A DNA stretch of 64,000 bases from assembly GCA_016840285.1 (NCBI GenBank), contig JAEOSR010000153.1, positions 47,629-111,628 on the forward strand. The letters are read 5' to 3'. Position 1 is the stretch's first letter, and every line of letters starts with the position of its first letter. A program made the translations under genes and the position numbers. Source of the stretch: Candidatus Hodarchaeota archaeon. Its GTDB lineage: Archaea > Asgardarchaeota > Heimdallarchaeia > Hodarchaeales > Hodarchaeaceae. The notes under the pieces were generated by a model. That model was not told the origin of the DNA, did no database searches, and saw nothing but the letters and a program-made list of their open reading frames with translations. Shown piece by piece: positions 1 through 9,418 of the stretch.

Positions 1-86
1 TAATTGACACCCCAGGCCATAGCTCATTTATGAATTTACGACAACGAGGAGCTACAAAAGAAGAAAACAATTACGCAGAATTCTAG
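1..86 (+). pseudogene. Truncated IF2/aIF5B GTPase fragment (left edge)
   Basis: Reading from base 3, the sequence encodes IDTPGHSSFMNLRQRG followed by about ten unrelated residues and a TAG stop at 84-86. DTPGH is the G3 motif of translational GTPases, and the HSSF-NLR-RG context matches residues 84-99 of the complete IF2 encoded at 13138. The IF2 G domain should continue into a hydrophobic strand and the NKID motif, but here the frame ends at once. It is therefore the broken 3' end of a second IF2-like gene that begins outside the window. Third-codon positions differ widely from the intact copy, so it is not a recent duplicate. Confidence 0.6.
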
Positions 87-110
87 ATAATTGAGTTCAG
101 ATTATCTAGA

Positions 111-563
111 TTAATTATCAATTTCTTTTGATATTTTAGCAACTACATCTGCAGGTAGTTCCTCTTGAAAAAGATGACCACAATCTCCAAAGAGTTCTTT
201 CTTTGGATCTGATCCCCATGTTATTACCGTAACTTCTCGAAATATGTCATTACACGTTGGACACGGAAACCAGATAATTGGTTCTCCATCTTCAATTCTT
301 AAAAATCTAGGAATCCTTTGTTGTTTAATTTCTAAACTAGTATCAGATGAATCAATAAATACAATTTCCCTCTTCAATCTTTCTCTTCCTTTTTGCATTT
401 CTAATTGGGAATCATCTATACTGGTTCCTACAGGGTTAGGAAGAAGTGGTTCCAAAGAATCCAATGGTTTCTTTTGTTCTATTGTCTTACAAATTGGACA
501 GGAATTGTCTATTGAAAGAATACCACCACATTGGGAACAATAAAAAAAATGTAATTTAGTCAT
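111..563 (-). CDS. Zn-ribbon protein, unknown function
   Basis: A 150-residue protein with an N-terminal zinc ribbon (CSQCGG, then CPIC, residues about 9-25) and a second cysteine set near the C terminus (CPTC, then a CGH). No enzyme motif or membrane segment is visible. It sits directly downstream of another cysteine-rich gene on the same strand with no gap, so the two probably form one transcript. Paired CxxC modules suggest a metal-stabilised nucleic-acid or protein adaptor, but the function is unknown. Confidence 0.6.
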   Translation of the reverse strand: MTKLHFFYCSQCGGILSIDNSCPICKTIEQKKPLDSLEPLLPNPVGTSIDDSQLEMQKGRERLKREIVFIDSSDTSLEIKQQRIPRFLRIEDGEPIIWFPCPTCNDIFREVTVITWGSDPKKELFGDCGHLFQEELPADVVAKISKEIDN

Positions 564-1169
564 TTATTTCTCCTCCTCATAATGAAAACATGAGACTGGA
601 TACTCCCTTATTTTTCCTGTGATTAGATTTTTTTTACAATCCGTAATAAGGTGTAATTCCCTTTTTAGTTGCAACCTTATCAAACTTCGCTTACATGATA
701 GACAGATGGGCAGGGAAATATCGTAGGTGTCATTCAATGGGCACCAGTTAGGAATACAACTTATATTTACTAGTTCTTTAGGTTTATTCCAGTTTAAAGC
801 TAAACAAACCCATTTATTTGGACGAGACCTTTTTTTCTTGAATACTGGTAAATTGATAGCAAATTGACAAGATGTACAATTTTTTCCTTGATTTTTAACC
901 CTGTATTTCTGAACATCAAGTTTATCATGTTTCTTATTCTTTAATGAGTGAATTCTTGACACATCGAGTTTGTACAATTCAATAGGTCTTTTTTTTATTT
1001 CAAAATCTAATTTTGGATTGTTTTTTGCCCACTTTTGCATTTTAATTATTGTTGTTTTTTTATTCTTTATGTCAAAAATCCTTTGGATGTCATTACAAGA
1101 TATACTAAATAAATAATTAGAAAACATATACTTCAAAACTCTATGTGTAACACTATTTCCATGAATCAT
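564..1169 (-). CDS. Cysteine-rich protein, unknown function
   Basis: A 201-residue basic protein. The N-terminal 70 residues look helical and could hold a helix-turn-helix. The C-terminal half carries scattered cysteines (CTSC, C, C, C, then CLSC, C, C) consistent with one or two metal-binding sites. I do not recognise the family. It is immediately upstream of the Zn-ribbon gene ending at 111 and divergent from the Cas4-like operon that starts at 1208. Confidence 0.5.
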   Translation of the reverse strand: MIHGNSVTHRVLKYMFSNYLFSISCNDIQRIFDIKNKKTTIIKMQKWAKNNPKLDFEIKKRPIELYKLDVSRIHSLKNKKHDKLDVQKYRVKNQGKNCTSCQFAINLPVFKKKRSRPNKWVCLALNWNKPKELVNISCIPNWCPLNDTYDISLPICLSCKRSLIRLQLKRELHLITDCKKNLITGKIREYPVSCFHYEEEK

Positions 1170-1207
1170 TAACCATTGATGACTGGAAAATAAGTCTAGA
1201 AAACCAA

Positions 1208-1396
1208 TTGAACCAAATTCAATTTGACATTAATTCTCAAATCATTCAAGTAAAGGATATCACAAAAAAGGAGGAAATTGTCCCTAGTGAGTGGGTTGGC
1301 CGTTTCGCGGCAATTATATTGAACACTCAAAAACTTCAGAAGGAAATGGAGATAATAATGGGGGAATTGATTGAAAAGGAAGCGATCTTTCTGTGA
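1208..1396 (+). CDS. Small protein upstream of Cas4-like nuclease
   Basis: A 62-residue acidic/helical protein from a TTG start; its stop overlaps the GTG of the nuclease gene (GTGA), a typical sign of translational coupling. The second half is predicted helical (QKLQKEMEIIMGELIEKE). No family recognised. Its role may be as a partner or regulator of the following nuclease. Confidence 0.45.
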   Translation: MNQIQFDINSQIIQVKDITKKEEIVPSEWVGRFAAIILNTQKLQKEMEIIMGELIEKEAIFL

Positions 1397-2163
1397 ATGG
1401 AATATCATCATCACTTCTTGGACAATTTATTCAACAGGGCTGCGATTTAGAATACTCACCTACTAGAACGACTGTAAAAGCTGGTGTAAGGGGAATAATC
1501 GTTGAAAAGATCATCAACGAAATCTTAAAATATGGTGCCTGGTCAGATTTCCCCTGTAACTTAAGTAGCTTATCAAAGAATGATGTGAACATTTCAAAAT
1601 ATATCGATCGTATTCTTGCTCAGTTCTATCGATCTGTTCAAAGATTAACTCCGAATGAACGTAGAAACCTAAAAAATTATCTCTTCAATACCATTTTTTG
1701 GTCTTTTTCAAAAATTAAAATCTTTTTGTTAAATCAGAATTGCTTTTTTTCAACAATAAAATATGATTTGAATACTCAACATACAATTCAAGGAAAGATT
1801 GCAGGAAATCGCGTTGTGGCAAGAATAGATAACTGGCAGCAGGTTGGATTACAAGTAATACTTGGTGAAATTAAAGATCGAAACTGGAGTTATCCATTTC
1901 CAAATCCTGGAGATTTAGTTCAAACTCTTATTGGTGCTCAATTAGCAAGTCAACAAGGTTTGATTGTCCGATACAATTGGATATTATATGTTCCTGCATC
2001 AAACTATCATTATTTTTCACTTTATCCCAATGCTATCGATTTATTAACAGAAACTTTAATTAGATATCAGAATGATTTAACACCAAATAGTTGCGATTGG
2101 TGTAGGTCTCTTTATAATAAATGTCCTCGAAAATTAATAATGGGAGGAGGTTTATCTGATTAA
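1393..2163 (+). CDS. Cas4/RecB-like PD-(D/E)XK nuclease with Fe-S cysteines
   Basis: A 256-residue protein with the layout of Cas4/AddB-type nucleases. There is one N-terminal cysteine (C17) and three C-terminal cysteines (C234, C237, C244, spaced CxxC-x6-C), which in this family bind a 4Fe-4S cluster. The PD-(D/E)XK core is visible as D146 in RIDNW and E159-x-K161 in GEIKDR, followed by a helix with a glutamine (DLVQTLIGAQLA). Known relatives are single-strand DNA exonucleases. No cas1, cas2 or repeat array lies nearby, so this is a stand-alone Cas4-like protein, as found in archaeal mobile elements and viruses. GTG start coupled to the upstream small gene. Confidence 0.7.
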   Translation: MNGISSSLLGQFIQQGCDLEYSPTRTTVKAGVRGIIVEKIINEILKYGAWSDFPCNLSSLSKNDVNISKYIDRILAQFYRSVQRLTPNERRNLKNYLFNTIFWSFSKIKIFLLNQNCFFSTIKYDLNTQHTIQGKIAGNRVVARIDNWQQVGLQVILGEIKDRNWSYPFPNPGDLVQTLIGAQLASQQGLIVRYNWILYVPASNYHYFSLYPNAIDLLTETLIRYQNDLTPNSCDWCRSLYNKCPRKLIMGGGLSD

Positions 2164-2257
2164 GGATACGATTTTTGATAAAGCAGAGTCAATAATCACC
2201 GAGGAAATTGATGGAATTAAGATATCTGTCCCTGAACTCGCATTTAATACTCGTTCA

Positions 2258-3064
2258 GTGTGGAAACCATTATTTGCTTTTTGTACATATCGTGAAATCC
2301 TGTCAACGGACACAAATCTCCTTAAAATTTTCCTTGGAAATTATCACGATTTGTTATTTCGTATACAAAAATTGTCCAATCTAATTGACCTACCAAATTC
2401 TGAAGAAATTGAAATTGACCTTCTGATACCAGTAGATCAGCTTAGAACTAAGGAGAAAGGAGAAATCATTGAGAACATGCGAGGTTGGTGGTTGAATTTT
2501 CTGAAAGAATTGAGAAATTATTCAAACAATCGCTTACGTAATTATTGGGATTTTGAGGAATTAAATAACAAACAATGGACTAAATTAAGAGAAGAGATGA
2601 ATGAGAAGTATATTGTTTATCGGCAAGCCTATTCAGATCAATCTGCTGGAATAAAAGCAAGAAACTATCAAAATGTCATCCTAAATCGTGAGTCATTTCT
2701 GAAGAAACTAACAAATGAAATATTTTCTTATTTAGAGCTCGAATTACAAAAAGTAGAGGGAGTTGAACCTTCATTAATAGAAACGAGAACAAATGGAATA
2801 CAAATCATAAAACCTGAAGAACCTAAACTACCAGATTTTGTAACTGGCCCACTTGACGAGTGGTTATTAAATCTCTCACCTCACGATCGTAGTTTCTTAG
2901 ATCTAATTCTGAATAAATTCAATAAAGGTGAGAAAGTAGCAATTTATGAATTAGGGACAAAAAACAGTATCCCACGCCAAAAAATTGAATATCTTTGTTC
3001 TTTCTTAACAGAGTTCCTTCCAGCAATTCAACACCTTGAATCAAAGCAATATAATGAATATTGA
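2258..3064 (+). CDS. Unknown protein of the Cas4-like operon
   Basis: A protein of at least 268 residues, largely alpha-helical, ending in a compact domain that looks like a winged helix (about 215-265). The same frame stays open upstream to about 2150 with sensible sequence, and a strong GGAGGAGG ribosome site lies at about 2142-2150. The real start may therefore be a non-standard codon (CTG at 2156) overlapping the nuclease gene, which would add about 34 residues. It is co-oriented with and probably co-transcribed with the nuclease. A PDFVTG-x-LD motif (about 195-205) also occurs in the protein encoded at 56661-57986. Confidence 0.5.
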   Translation: MWKPLFAFCTYREILSTDTNLLKIFLGNYHDLLFRIQKLSNLIDLPNSEEIEIDLLIPVDQLRTKEKGEIIENMRGWWLNFLKELRNYSNNRLRNYWDFEELNNKQWTKLREEMNEKYIVYRQAYSDQSAGIKARNYQNVILNRESFLKKLTNEIFSYLELELQKVEGVEPSLIETRTNGIQIIKPEEPKLPDFVTGPLDEWLLNLSPHDRSFLDLILNKFNKGEKVAIYELGTKNSIPRQKIEYLCSFLTEFLPAIQHLESKQYNEY

Positions 3065-3385
3065 TAACAAATAATCATAAACGGAGAAAAAAACTAAAGA
3101 TTATTTTAGATTTCTTTGTTGATTTCAAAGTAGGTATAAATAACTTCATATTACATTACTACTGAATGACAATACAGTGGCAATAATTTACATATAAAGT
3201 AAGAATAATTTCATTATAACTGAATCGTACATTCTAAACTTTTTGAAAATTAAACTTTTTAAGCTTAGTGTGTCTTCAAGACCTGTTATATTTAGATGAA
3301 GCTTAAGAATATTATTCATTAATATTATTATTTTGACATTACACATTTCCTCTCTTAGTCTCAATAATCGACTCTCAAAAGAGGA
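3065..3385. other. AT-rich intergenic region
   Basis: About 320 bases with no convincing coding frame or RNA fold. It separates the Cas4-like operon from the secreted-protein gene and probably holds that gene's promoter. The sequence just before the next start contains an AGGAGTGAGGAG purine run suited to ribosome binding. Confidence 0.4.
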
Positions 3386-5416
3386 GTGAGGAGAAATATT
3401 ATGAATATAAAACAGATATTAATTCTTTGTATAGTCTTTTTGCTTAGTATGGTAATAGCCCCATCTTCTCTAAGCATGATGGGGACTATTGCAGGTTCTG
3501 AACCAATTACTACAGACCGTTTGGGTTCAGAGATGATTTGGCCTGATAATCCCGTAAATTCCTTAAAAAACCCGAAAAGTAATGAATTGGTAAATATAGT
3601 TCCAAAATATTCAACAGATTCTCATACTCAAAATAATTTAAGTCAGGATGGAACAGTCGAGATAATGGAAGCAAGAGGTCAAACCTATCGTCACTTTAGA
3701 TATCAAAACATTACAAACAAATATTTGTACCAATCAGATACATTAGTTCAAAAACCTGGGGTCGTAGAAGGCACAAAATGGGTAAATTTTGATGAATATC
3801 CTGTTGAATTCATCGTTCGTTTTATAAACGGAACTTTAGTTTCTTTCAGTTCCTCCAACGAAGTAGAGCAGTTTATCAGTGAATGTAATCATTCACAATT
3901 ATGGGGAGTAGGTGTAGAGACTTATGCTGGCATTATGGGATTTTATTTAAATTTTAAAGATCTAAAAAACGGACATGGTCAGTATATTTATTGGCCCCGC
4001 CTTTCAGATGGGGCAATCACTCCATATAACATGCCATTGTACAACATCTTCCCTCACCTTCATACGAAGCAAAAGGGAGTGTGGAAAGATCGAATTTTAT
4101 CTGATCATTCATTGTACATTTCTCCTACTCAAGATCCAAGAAACAATTTGGAGTTTTTTACATCTGGATCTCAGATTGGGATTCAATATCTGTCACCAAA
4201 TGTAACTATTCAGGGATCAATATGGGATTTTATCCATGGATTTAAATTCAACCTTTCTGATGGGCTTTTCCACATGATTTCTACTCTCCAATGTCATAAT
4301 CAAGACTTTGAAGATATTGGAATGACTTATGAAATCCTCTCATCTCCACAGGCGGCTGATACTTCATATGAACTAGCACAATTTCAACTCGGTAATGAAT
4401 CACATGAAGTAACATTGGGTATCTCTCAAGCTTGGGAAGCAGGGGCTTACATAAAAAACTATTCTTCAAGTGTTAAGATTATCTCTCAGAATAACGAGAA
4501 TTTCCGCTTTACTTTCGATGATATGAGAGATGCTGGATTTACCAAGAGATCTTTGCAACTGTATGACCAACTACTCCCTGGTGGGAGCATAAGAAAAGCA
4601 CTTCAGACTGGAATGTTTAATTATGGGTCATTTTTGGCAGGAGAGAGAATAGAGATTGATCCTACGACGGGAACAAGGTATTCAACAGATAATTATGATC
4701 TATATCTAGAGTCGACGACATATACCACCAGTTCAACCGCTCTAGTGGTAGGTCTTTCAGGGGGCCAGCCAGAGTCATATAATAAAAAGGCATTCATTGC
4801 GTTTAACACAGGACTTGAATATGAAATAGGATCTATTGATTCAAATTCTTTCCGTATCTACTATGGAGGTACAGATAGTTTTGAGTCAGGAGAAGGGATT
4901 TCTTTGCGTGTCTATAATGTCGTGGGTTCAGGAAACGGGGCCAATTCAAACACAGCTAAAGAGAACTCAAAATCACATTCACTAGGAACTAACTCCCTCC
5001 AGAATTTAGTGTGGGGAAATGGCCTCTCTGCAGGTTATCACACAGGCTCCACTTCAAAAGTTGACAGTCTCTTAGAATATTGGGATACAAACCGAGGTAA
5101 TGGTGAGAATTGGATCAGTTTCCGACTTGAGGCTTATGGAGCGGATCCTTTTACTGAAGACAAGGCTGGTTTTGTTGACTCCCAATATAGCGGTACATCA
5201 CATGACCCGAAACTCTCTTTCACTTATACCTGGGCACATCCTCCAAACTTAGATATCACTACCGTCTCTGTTAATGGTTCCCCTCCCCCTGAAAAAGGCG
5301 ATAATATCCAGTTCAAGGTCACGGTTTATAATAGCGGAACTGTCCCTGCAACAGATGTCAGGACTCGAATCAAGATCAAAGCGGGGGTGGACTATCCCTG
5401 GGGGGTATATCAATGA
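3386..5416 (+). CDS. Secreted CARDB-containing protein, 5' part of a frameshifted gene
   Basis: A 676-residue reading frame with an N-terminal signal peptide (basic start, then a hydrophobic stretch at about 10-30), a long exported beta-rich region, and a CARDB-like adhesive domain at the end (LDITTVSVNG, then FKVTVYNSGTVPATDVRTRI). The CARDB domain is cut mid-strand by a stop at 5414. Its natural continuation is in the +1 frame, entered at a run of six G at 5400-5405. A one-base error or true indel there splits a single exported protein of roughly 950 residues into this part and the 5274-6257 part. Likely surface-anchored or secreted. Confidence 0.65.
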   Translation: MRRNIMNIKQILILCIVFLLSMVIAPSSLSMMGTIAGSEPITTDRLGSEMIWPDNPVNSLKNPKSNELVNIVPKYSTDSHTQNNLSQDGTVEIMEARGQTYRHFRYQNITNKYLYQSDTLVQKPGVVEGTKWVNFDEYPVEFIVRFINGTLVSFSSSNEVEQFISECNHSQLWGVGVETYAGIMGFYLNFKDLKNGHGQYIYWPRLSDGAITPYNMPLYNIFPHLHTKQKGVWKDRILSDHSLYISPTQDPRNNLEFFTSGSQIGIQYLSPNVTIQGSIWDFIHGFKFNLSDGLFHMISTLQCHNQDFEDIGMTYEILSSPQAADTSYELAQFQLGNESHEVTLGISQAWEAGAYIKNYSSSVKIISQNNENFRFTFDDMRDAGFTKRSLQLYDQLLPGGSIRKALQTGMFNYGSFLAGERIEIDPTTGTRYSTDNYDLYLESTTYTTSSTALVVGLSGGQPESYNKKAFIAFNTGLEYEIGSIDSNSFRIYYGGTDSFESGEGISLRVYNVVGSGNGANSNTAKENSKSHSLGTNSLQNLVWGNGLSAGYHTGSTSKVDSLLEYWDTNRGNGENWISFRLEAYGADPFTEDKAGFVDSQYSGTSHDPKLSFTYTWAHPPNLDITTVSVNGSPPPEKGDNIQFKVTVYNSGTVPATDVRTRIKIKAGVDYPWGVYQ

Positions 5417-6257
5417 TTGGGCGTACCATGGCCCCTTGGCTGGTGGTGCAACAATAATTTTTTCGACAACGATAGGGAATGATGGTATATTTCAGTATAA
5501 TGGAGATTGGTACGCCTGGAATGCTGGCAATTACAAAATCGAGCAAGTTGATGTACAGTGTAACGAAGGGTCCTCTGATTCATATACGACGTTAGTGGAT
5601 TTTGATATAGATAGTTCTACGCCTGATATTGTCTTTACCGTGGTTTATTATGATACTGAATTCGCAGCACTTTCCTTTATAAGTAGTGTGAGTAGTTTCT
5701 TTGAAAGTACTGTAACGCATAAGGTCAGAATACATGATAATGAAGATCAAACTTTAGCCACTTATGATAATACCGGTTTTTCAGAAATGATGGGTGTATC
5801 CTATGTATGTTTGTACCGGACTGGTTGGGATCCACCTGCAAGTTATACTAGGCCACAGGTGCAAGCCGATGTAAAAGAATATGCAGGGATTGACCTTGGA
5901 CTTTCCTCAGACTGGGCAGGGCCTTCAGGAGGATCTCTTACAAATCTCGATAACCATGGGTTTGATTTCCTCGTTGGTTTATCAGGAGCAGCGCTAAGTG
6001 AGACTGGAGGTCGGGCTGGTATACCAGGTAACAATCTGATAGTCAAAGTAAAGGAAGGCAATGGTTTAAACCAGACTGAAAGAATTTTGATTCATGAATT
6101 ATCACATACTTTTGGAGCAAATGGAAATTATCCTGATTGTGAAATTTATTCAGTGATGAATGGCGCAAAAAATCATATTAAATATATAGAGGAAAAATGG
6201 CTCGTCTTTTGGGATTATATCATTGATAACGATATGACACATACATACAGAGGATAA
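5274..6257 (+). CDS. Metzincin-like metalloprotease domain, 3' part of the same frameshifted gene
   Basis: The meaningful sequence starts at about 5400, where the frame picks up the CARDB strand lost from the upstream frame. It then encodes beta-rich sequence and a C-terminal peptidase-like domain with HELSHTFGANGN (HExxHxxG, codons from 6093) and a following SVMNG that could be the Met-turn of metzincins. The two histidines and glutamate are the expected zinc ligands and catalytic base. The part before 5400 in this frame is out-of-frame sequence of the upstream gene and is probably not translated. Together with 3386-5416 this is one exported protease, functional only if the frameshift is a sequence error or is corrected in translation. 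Confidence 0.6.
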   Translation: MVPLPLKKAIISSSRSRFIIAELSLQQMSGLESRSKRGWTIPGGYINDWAYHGPLAGGATIIFSTTIGNDGIFQYNGDWYAWNAGNYKIEQVDVQCNEGSSDSYTTLVDFDIDSSTPDIVFTVVYYDTEFAALSFISSVSSFFESTVTHKVRIHDNEDQTLATYDNTGFSEMMGVSYVCLYRTGWDPPASYTRPQVQADVKEYAGIDLGLSSDWAGPSGGSLTNLDNHGFDFLVGLSGAALSETGGRAGIPGNNLIVKVKEGNGLNQTERILIHELSHTFGANGNYPDCEIYSVMNGAKNHIKYIEEKWLVFWDYIIDNDMTHTYRG

Positions 6258-6345
6258 CTCCTCAAAACTTTTTTTTTCGTTAAACACTTCGCTAAAAGAT
6301 ACTGTTATAAATGGCCTTCTTCACAGAAAGGTTAGAGAAAAGGAA

Positions 6346-7149
6346 ATGATTCTAATTTTCAGATTTGCTAGAAAAAAAGGAAATTCTTCAGTTAAACTAC
6401 TATTACATGTATGTCTCGTGTCTATCCTCATAGTTACACCATTTAATCTGGTTTATGGGAATGAAGATGAAAATAATAACACCTCAGTAATTAATTCTGA
6501 CCCCGCGCTCTTTACCCTAGGTGTTCAGGTGGGGGATTGGAGGGAATACAATTTAACCATACTATATAACCCCTCCGAGCCATTTGATACATTATATAGA
6601 GAGGAAGGTCAAAAATTCCTTGTTGAAGTTAGAAATGTAACAGATCTCTTCTACAAATATACCATCAAGAAATTTCGCTTAAATGGAAGTATATTTGGAA
6701 CAACAAGTCATTGTATCGTCTCGAGGGATGTTAGACCAACATATACTGGATATGTGACCACTACAAACCTTGCTTTCTTAGAACAAAGTCTGAAGACTGA
6801 ATATGAAAAAAGAAAAATTACATATCAGATTAAGGGCCAAGAATTACTTGTGCACTGGGTGCGGAATTCTACCACTAACCCAAATCATGAGGAAAACCAC
6901 AGTTTTAGTGAGGTGTGGAGTATTGATCTTACTACTGGTTGGCGGAATTATTATACGAATATTCTCATAGATAAAGGGGTTCTTAAACGACATATCGTTG
7001 TGGAGGTCATTAGAAGTAATACCATGAATAATAGCTCCTCCCCCCAACATGCTCCTCCTCTTTCTGGTCTTCAGATTCTTAACACAACTGCCATCTTATT
7101 TTTCGTGGGAATTGTGGTGATTATTATCAGAAGGTATAAAATTCATTGA
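6346..7149 (+). CDS. Exported protein with C-terminal membrane anchor
   Basis: A 267-residue protein with an N-terminal hydrophobic signal (about 17-38), an extracytoplasmic beta-rich domain with many N-x-S/T glycosylation-type sites, and one C-terminal transmembrane helix (about 245-260) followed by RRYKIH. The topology is that of a type I surface protein. The TA-rich stretch with a T9 run at 6271-6280 before it may end the upstream transcript. No enzymatic motif recognised. Confidence 0.6.
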   Translation: MILIFRFARKKGNSSVKLLLHVCLVSILIVTPFNLVYGNEDENNNTSVINSDPALFTLGVQVGDWREYNLTILYNPSEPFDTLYREEGQKFLVEVRNVTDLFYKYTIKKFRLNGSIFGTTSHCIVSRDVRPTYTGYVTTTNLAFLEQSLKTEYEKRKITYQIKGQELLVHWVRNSTTNPNHEENHSFSEVWSIDLTTGWRNYYTNILIDKGVLKRHIVVEVIRSNTMNNSSSPQHAPPLSGLQILNTTAILFFVGIVVIIIRRYKIH

Positions 7150-7413
7150 TAGATAGATGCTTAAAGATTATGTATTTTTCTCTGGAGTATCTCCTCCCAT
7201 GAGTAACAGCAACACCTCGTTTTCATTTTTTTTGGAATTCCTTTCTTAAAGACTTTCGAAGTTTAATCGTGAAAAATTAGATCATCATCCTGATACTCCT
7301 CAATCCGTACCCACTGAAAGGAAGACCTCAAGAAGCAAAACAACCTCTCCTAAGAAATGTTTTTAATGGAAAAGCTTATTCTTTGAATATCTGTATTTAA
7401 TGACTGAGGAACG

Positions 7414-9111
7414 ATGTTAAGAAAAAGAAACAAACTAATTTTCGAAACTTTGTTTCTAGCTATTTTTTTGCTTAATCTTAGTATTAATTTGTCTACGATC
7501 CAAATTAGTTTATTTAACTCGTTAGTTTCAGTAAACAGATCAATCTCACAGAATTATACAGTACATGACCCCATAGTGATTGTCAACGATAATCAACTAG
7601 CTGCTGTGGCGAATAGTGGTACGGGAGTGGTTAATGATCCCTATATTATTGCTAAATGGAATATAATTGCTTCTACAACTCATGGCATTTACATAGCTGG
7701 GACAACAAAGCATTTTAGAATCGAAAATTGCTGGATTGTCAATTCTAGCTATTATGGTATATTTGTGGATGATGTTGCCACAGGAACAGCTACTATTACA
7801 AACAATACCTGCAACAATAATAGGTATCATGGTATCTCATTTGATTATTCTGGTTCTTCGACTATCGTCAACAACACCTGTAACAGCAATAATGAAAATG
7901 GTATTTCCTTATTCGAAAGTAGTTCTTTGACTATAGCCAACAACACCTGTACCAGCAACAGTAGGGCTGGTATCTCCCTTGGGGATTCTGATTATTCGAC
8001 TATAACCAACAACACCTGTAACAGCAATACTGTGGATGGCATTGACTTAGGGAATTCTGGTTCTTCGACAATCGTCAAAAACACTTGCAATAGCAATAAT
8101 AAAAATGGAATCTCCCTTTCCGAAAGTAGTTCTTCAATTGTAGCCAACAACACCTGTACCAGCAATAGTAGGGCTGGTATCGTCCTTTCCGAGAGTAGTT
8201 CTTCGATTGTAGCCAACAACACCTGTACCAGCAATGGTAGGGCTGGTATCGTCCTTTCCGAGAGTAGTTCTTCGATTGTAGCCAACAACACCTGTACCAG
8301 CGATGGTGGGGCTGGCATCTACCTTCGTGATTCTTCTTCTTCGATTGTAGTCAACAACTTGTTTTTCGATGATGGGCTTGTTTTGGGGACATCTTCTAAA
8401 GAGGAAATATTCTCGTACACAGTTGAGAATAACACAGTTAATGAATTTCCTCTAGGTTATTTTGAGAATATAACTGATAGTACGATCACCGAGACATATG
8501 GACAGCTTATCCTAGTAAATTGTAACAACACCATTTCGAAAAACCAAAACTGTTCTAATACCTCTATAGGAATAGCTCTGCATTATTGTGATGAGAACCA
8601 ATTAGCCAACAATACCTGCACCAACAATAGTGCGTATGGCATCTACCTTAGTTATTCTACTTTTTCAACTGTGGCCAACAACACCTGTACCATCAATGGT
8701 GAGGATGGTATCTCCCTTGATTATTCTGATCATAACTCTATTGTATGGAATATGTTGTTTGGGAATGGACATTACGGGATCGAGTTATCCGAGAATTCTG
8801 ATAATAATTCCATTCACCACAATTCATTTATCGAGAATGGGCAGGATAACTCACAAGGGTATGATGATGGTTCGAACAATCAATGGTATGATGAAACATT
8901 ATTGGAGGGCAATAGCTGGTCAAACTACTCTGGTACAGGCAGTTATTTCATAGCTGGTTCATCTGGATCTAGTGATCCATATCCCTCTCTACCCAGTACA
9001 ACAGATCTTAACTGCTTTTTTTCCCTCTTGACTCGAATTGGATTATTCTTAATCGTCCTTGGATTATTAGGAGTCTTATTCTTCCTAACCAGACGTAACA
9101 AATCAGCATAA
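7414..9111 (+). CDS. Surface right-handed beta-helix repeat protein
   Basis: A 565-residue exported protein: N-terminal signal (about 10-32), then many 23-residue parallel beta-helix rungs of the NosD/pectate-lyase-like type (pattern G-I-x-L-x-x-S-x-x-S-x-I-x-x-N-x-C), and a C-terminal transmembrane helix ending in RRNKSA. Such proteins are often carbohydrate-active or adhesive. No catalytic residues can be assigned. Rungs at 8100-8313 are almost identical at DNA level, showing recent tandem expansion. It is in the same surface-protein cluster as the two preceding genes. Confidence 0.75.
   Translation: MLRKRNKLIFETLFLAIFLLNLSINLSTIQISLFNSLVSVNRSISQNYTVHDPIVIVNDNQLAAVANSGTGVVNDPYIIAKWNIIASTTHGIYIAGTTKHFRIENCWIVNSSYYGIFVDDVATGTATITNNTCNNNRYHGISFDYSGSSTIVNNTCNSNNENGISLFESSSLTIANNTCTSNSRAGISLGDSDYSTITNNTCNSNTVDGIDLGNSGSSTIVKNTCNSNNKNGISLSESSSSIVANNTCTSNSRAGIVLSESSSSIVANNTCTSNGRAGIVLSESSSSIVANNTCTSDGGAGIYLRDSSSSIVVNNLFFDDGLVLGTSSKEEIFSYTVENNTVNEFPLGYFENITDSTITETYGQLILVNCNNTISKNQNCSNTSIGIALHYCDENQLANNTCTNNSAYGIYLSYSTFSTVANNTCTINGEDGISLDYSDHNSIVWNMLFGNGHYGIELSENSDNNSIHHNSFIENGQDNSQGYDDGSNNQWYDETLLEGNSWSNYSGTGSYFIAGSSGSSDPYPSLPSTTDLNCFFSLLTRIGLFLIVLGLLGVLFFLTRRNKSA
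8107..8313 (+). repeat. Tandem 69-bp coding repeats (beta-helix rungs)
   Basis: Three consecutive 69-base units (about 8107-8175, 8176-8244, 8245-8313) differ at only a few positions; the last two differ at only a few bases. Each unit encodes one 23-residue rung (core SSSSIVANNTCTS). More diverged units lie on both sides. Likely arose by slippage or unequal crossing-over. Confidence 0.8.
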
Positions 9112-9418
9112 GTTTTGTATGGGAACTTTAGTGATTGCTATAAAGAAGTATAAACGCCAATGAAGGATAAATAAAAATAAAAAAATTCTTCCCTGTTATT
9201 AAGGAGCAAAAATGAAATTTAACCTCTTCTGGATATCATGCTGTCCAATTAATGGTTTTTACCATTCCTAGACCATAGAAGGAAGAATGTAGCAAATTAT
9301 CCTCCCTTTTTGTTTTGGTTGAAAATTTTGAATTTAAATACACTACTAAAGAATTATTAGTAGAAATGTCTGAAGATCTCATCGCAGGTAATGGATCTCC
9401 AACACAAAGGGGATTATA

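Noticed and set aside
1..86. Clean attachment-site duplication with infB
   Set aside because: The matching segment is conserved in protein but differs at most silent positions, so it is not an identical att repeat.
8107..8313. Regular repeats that could be taken for a CRISPR array
   Set aside because: The 69-base units have no spacers, lie in frame, and encode beta-helix rungs.
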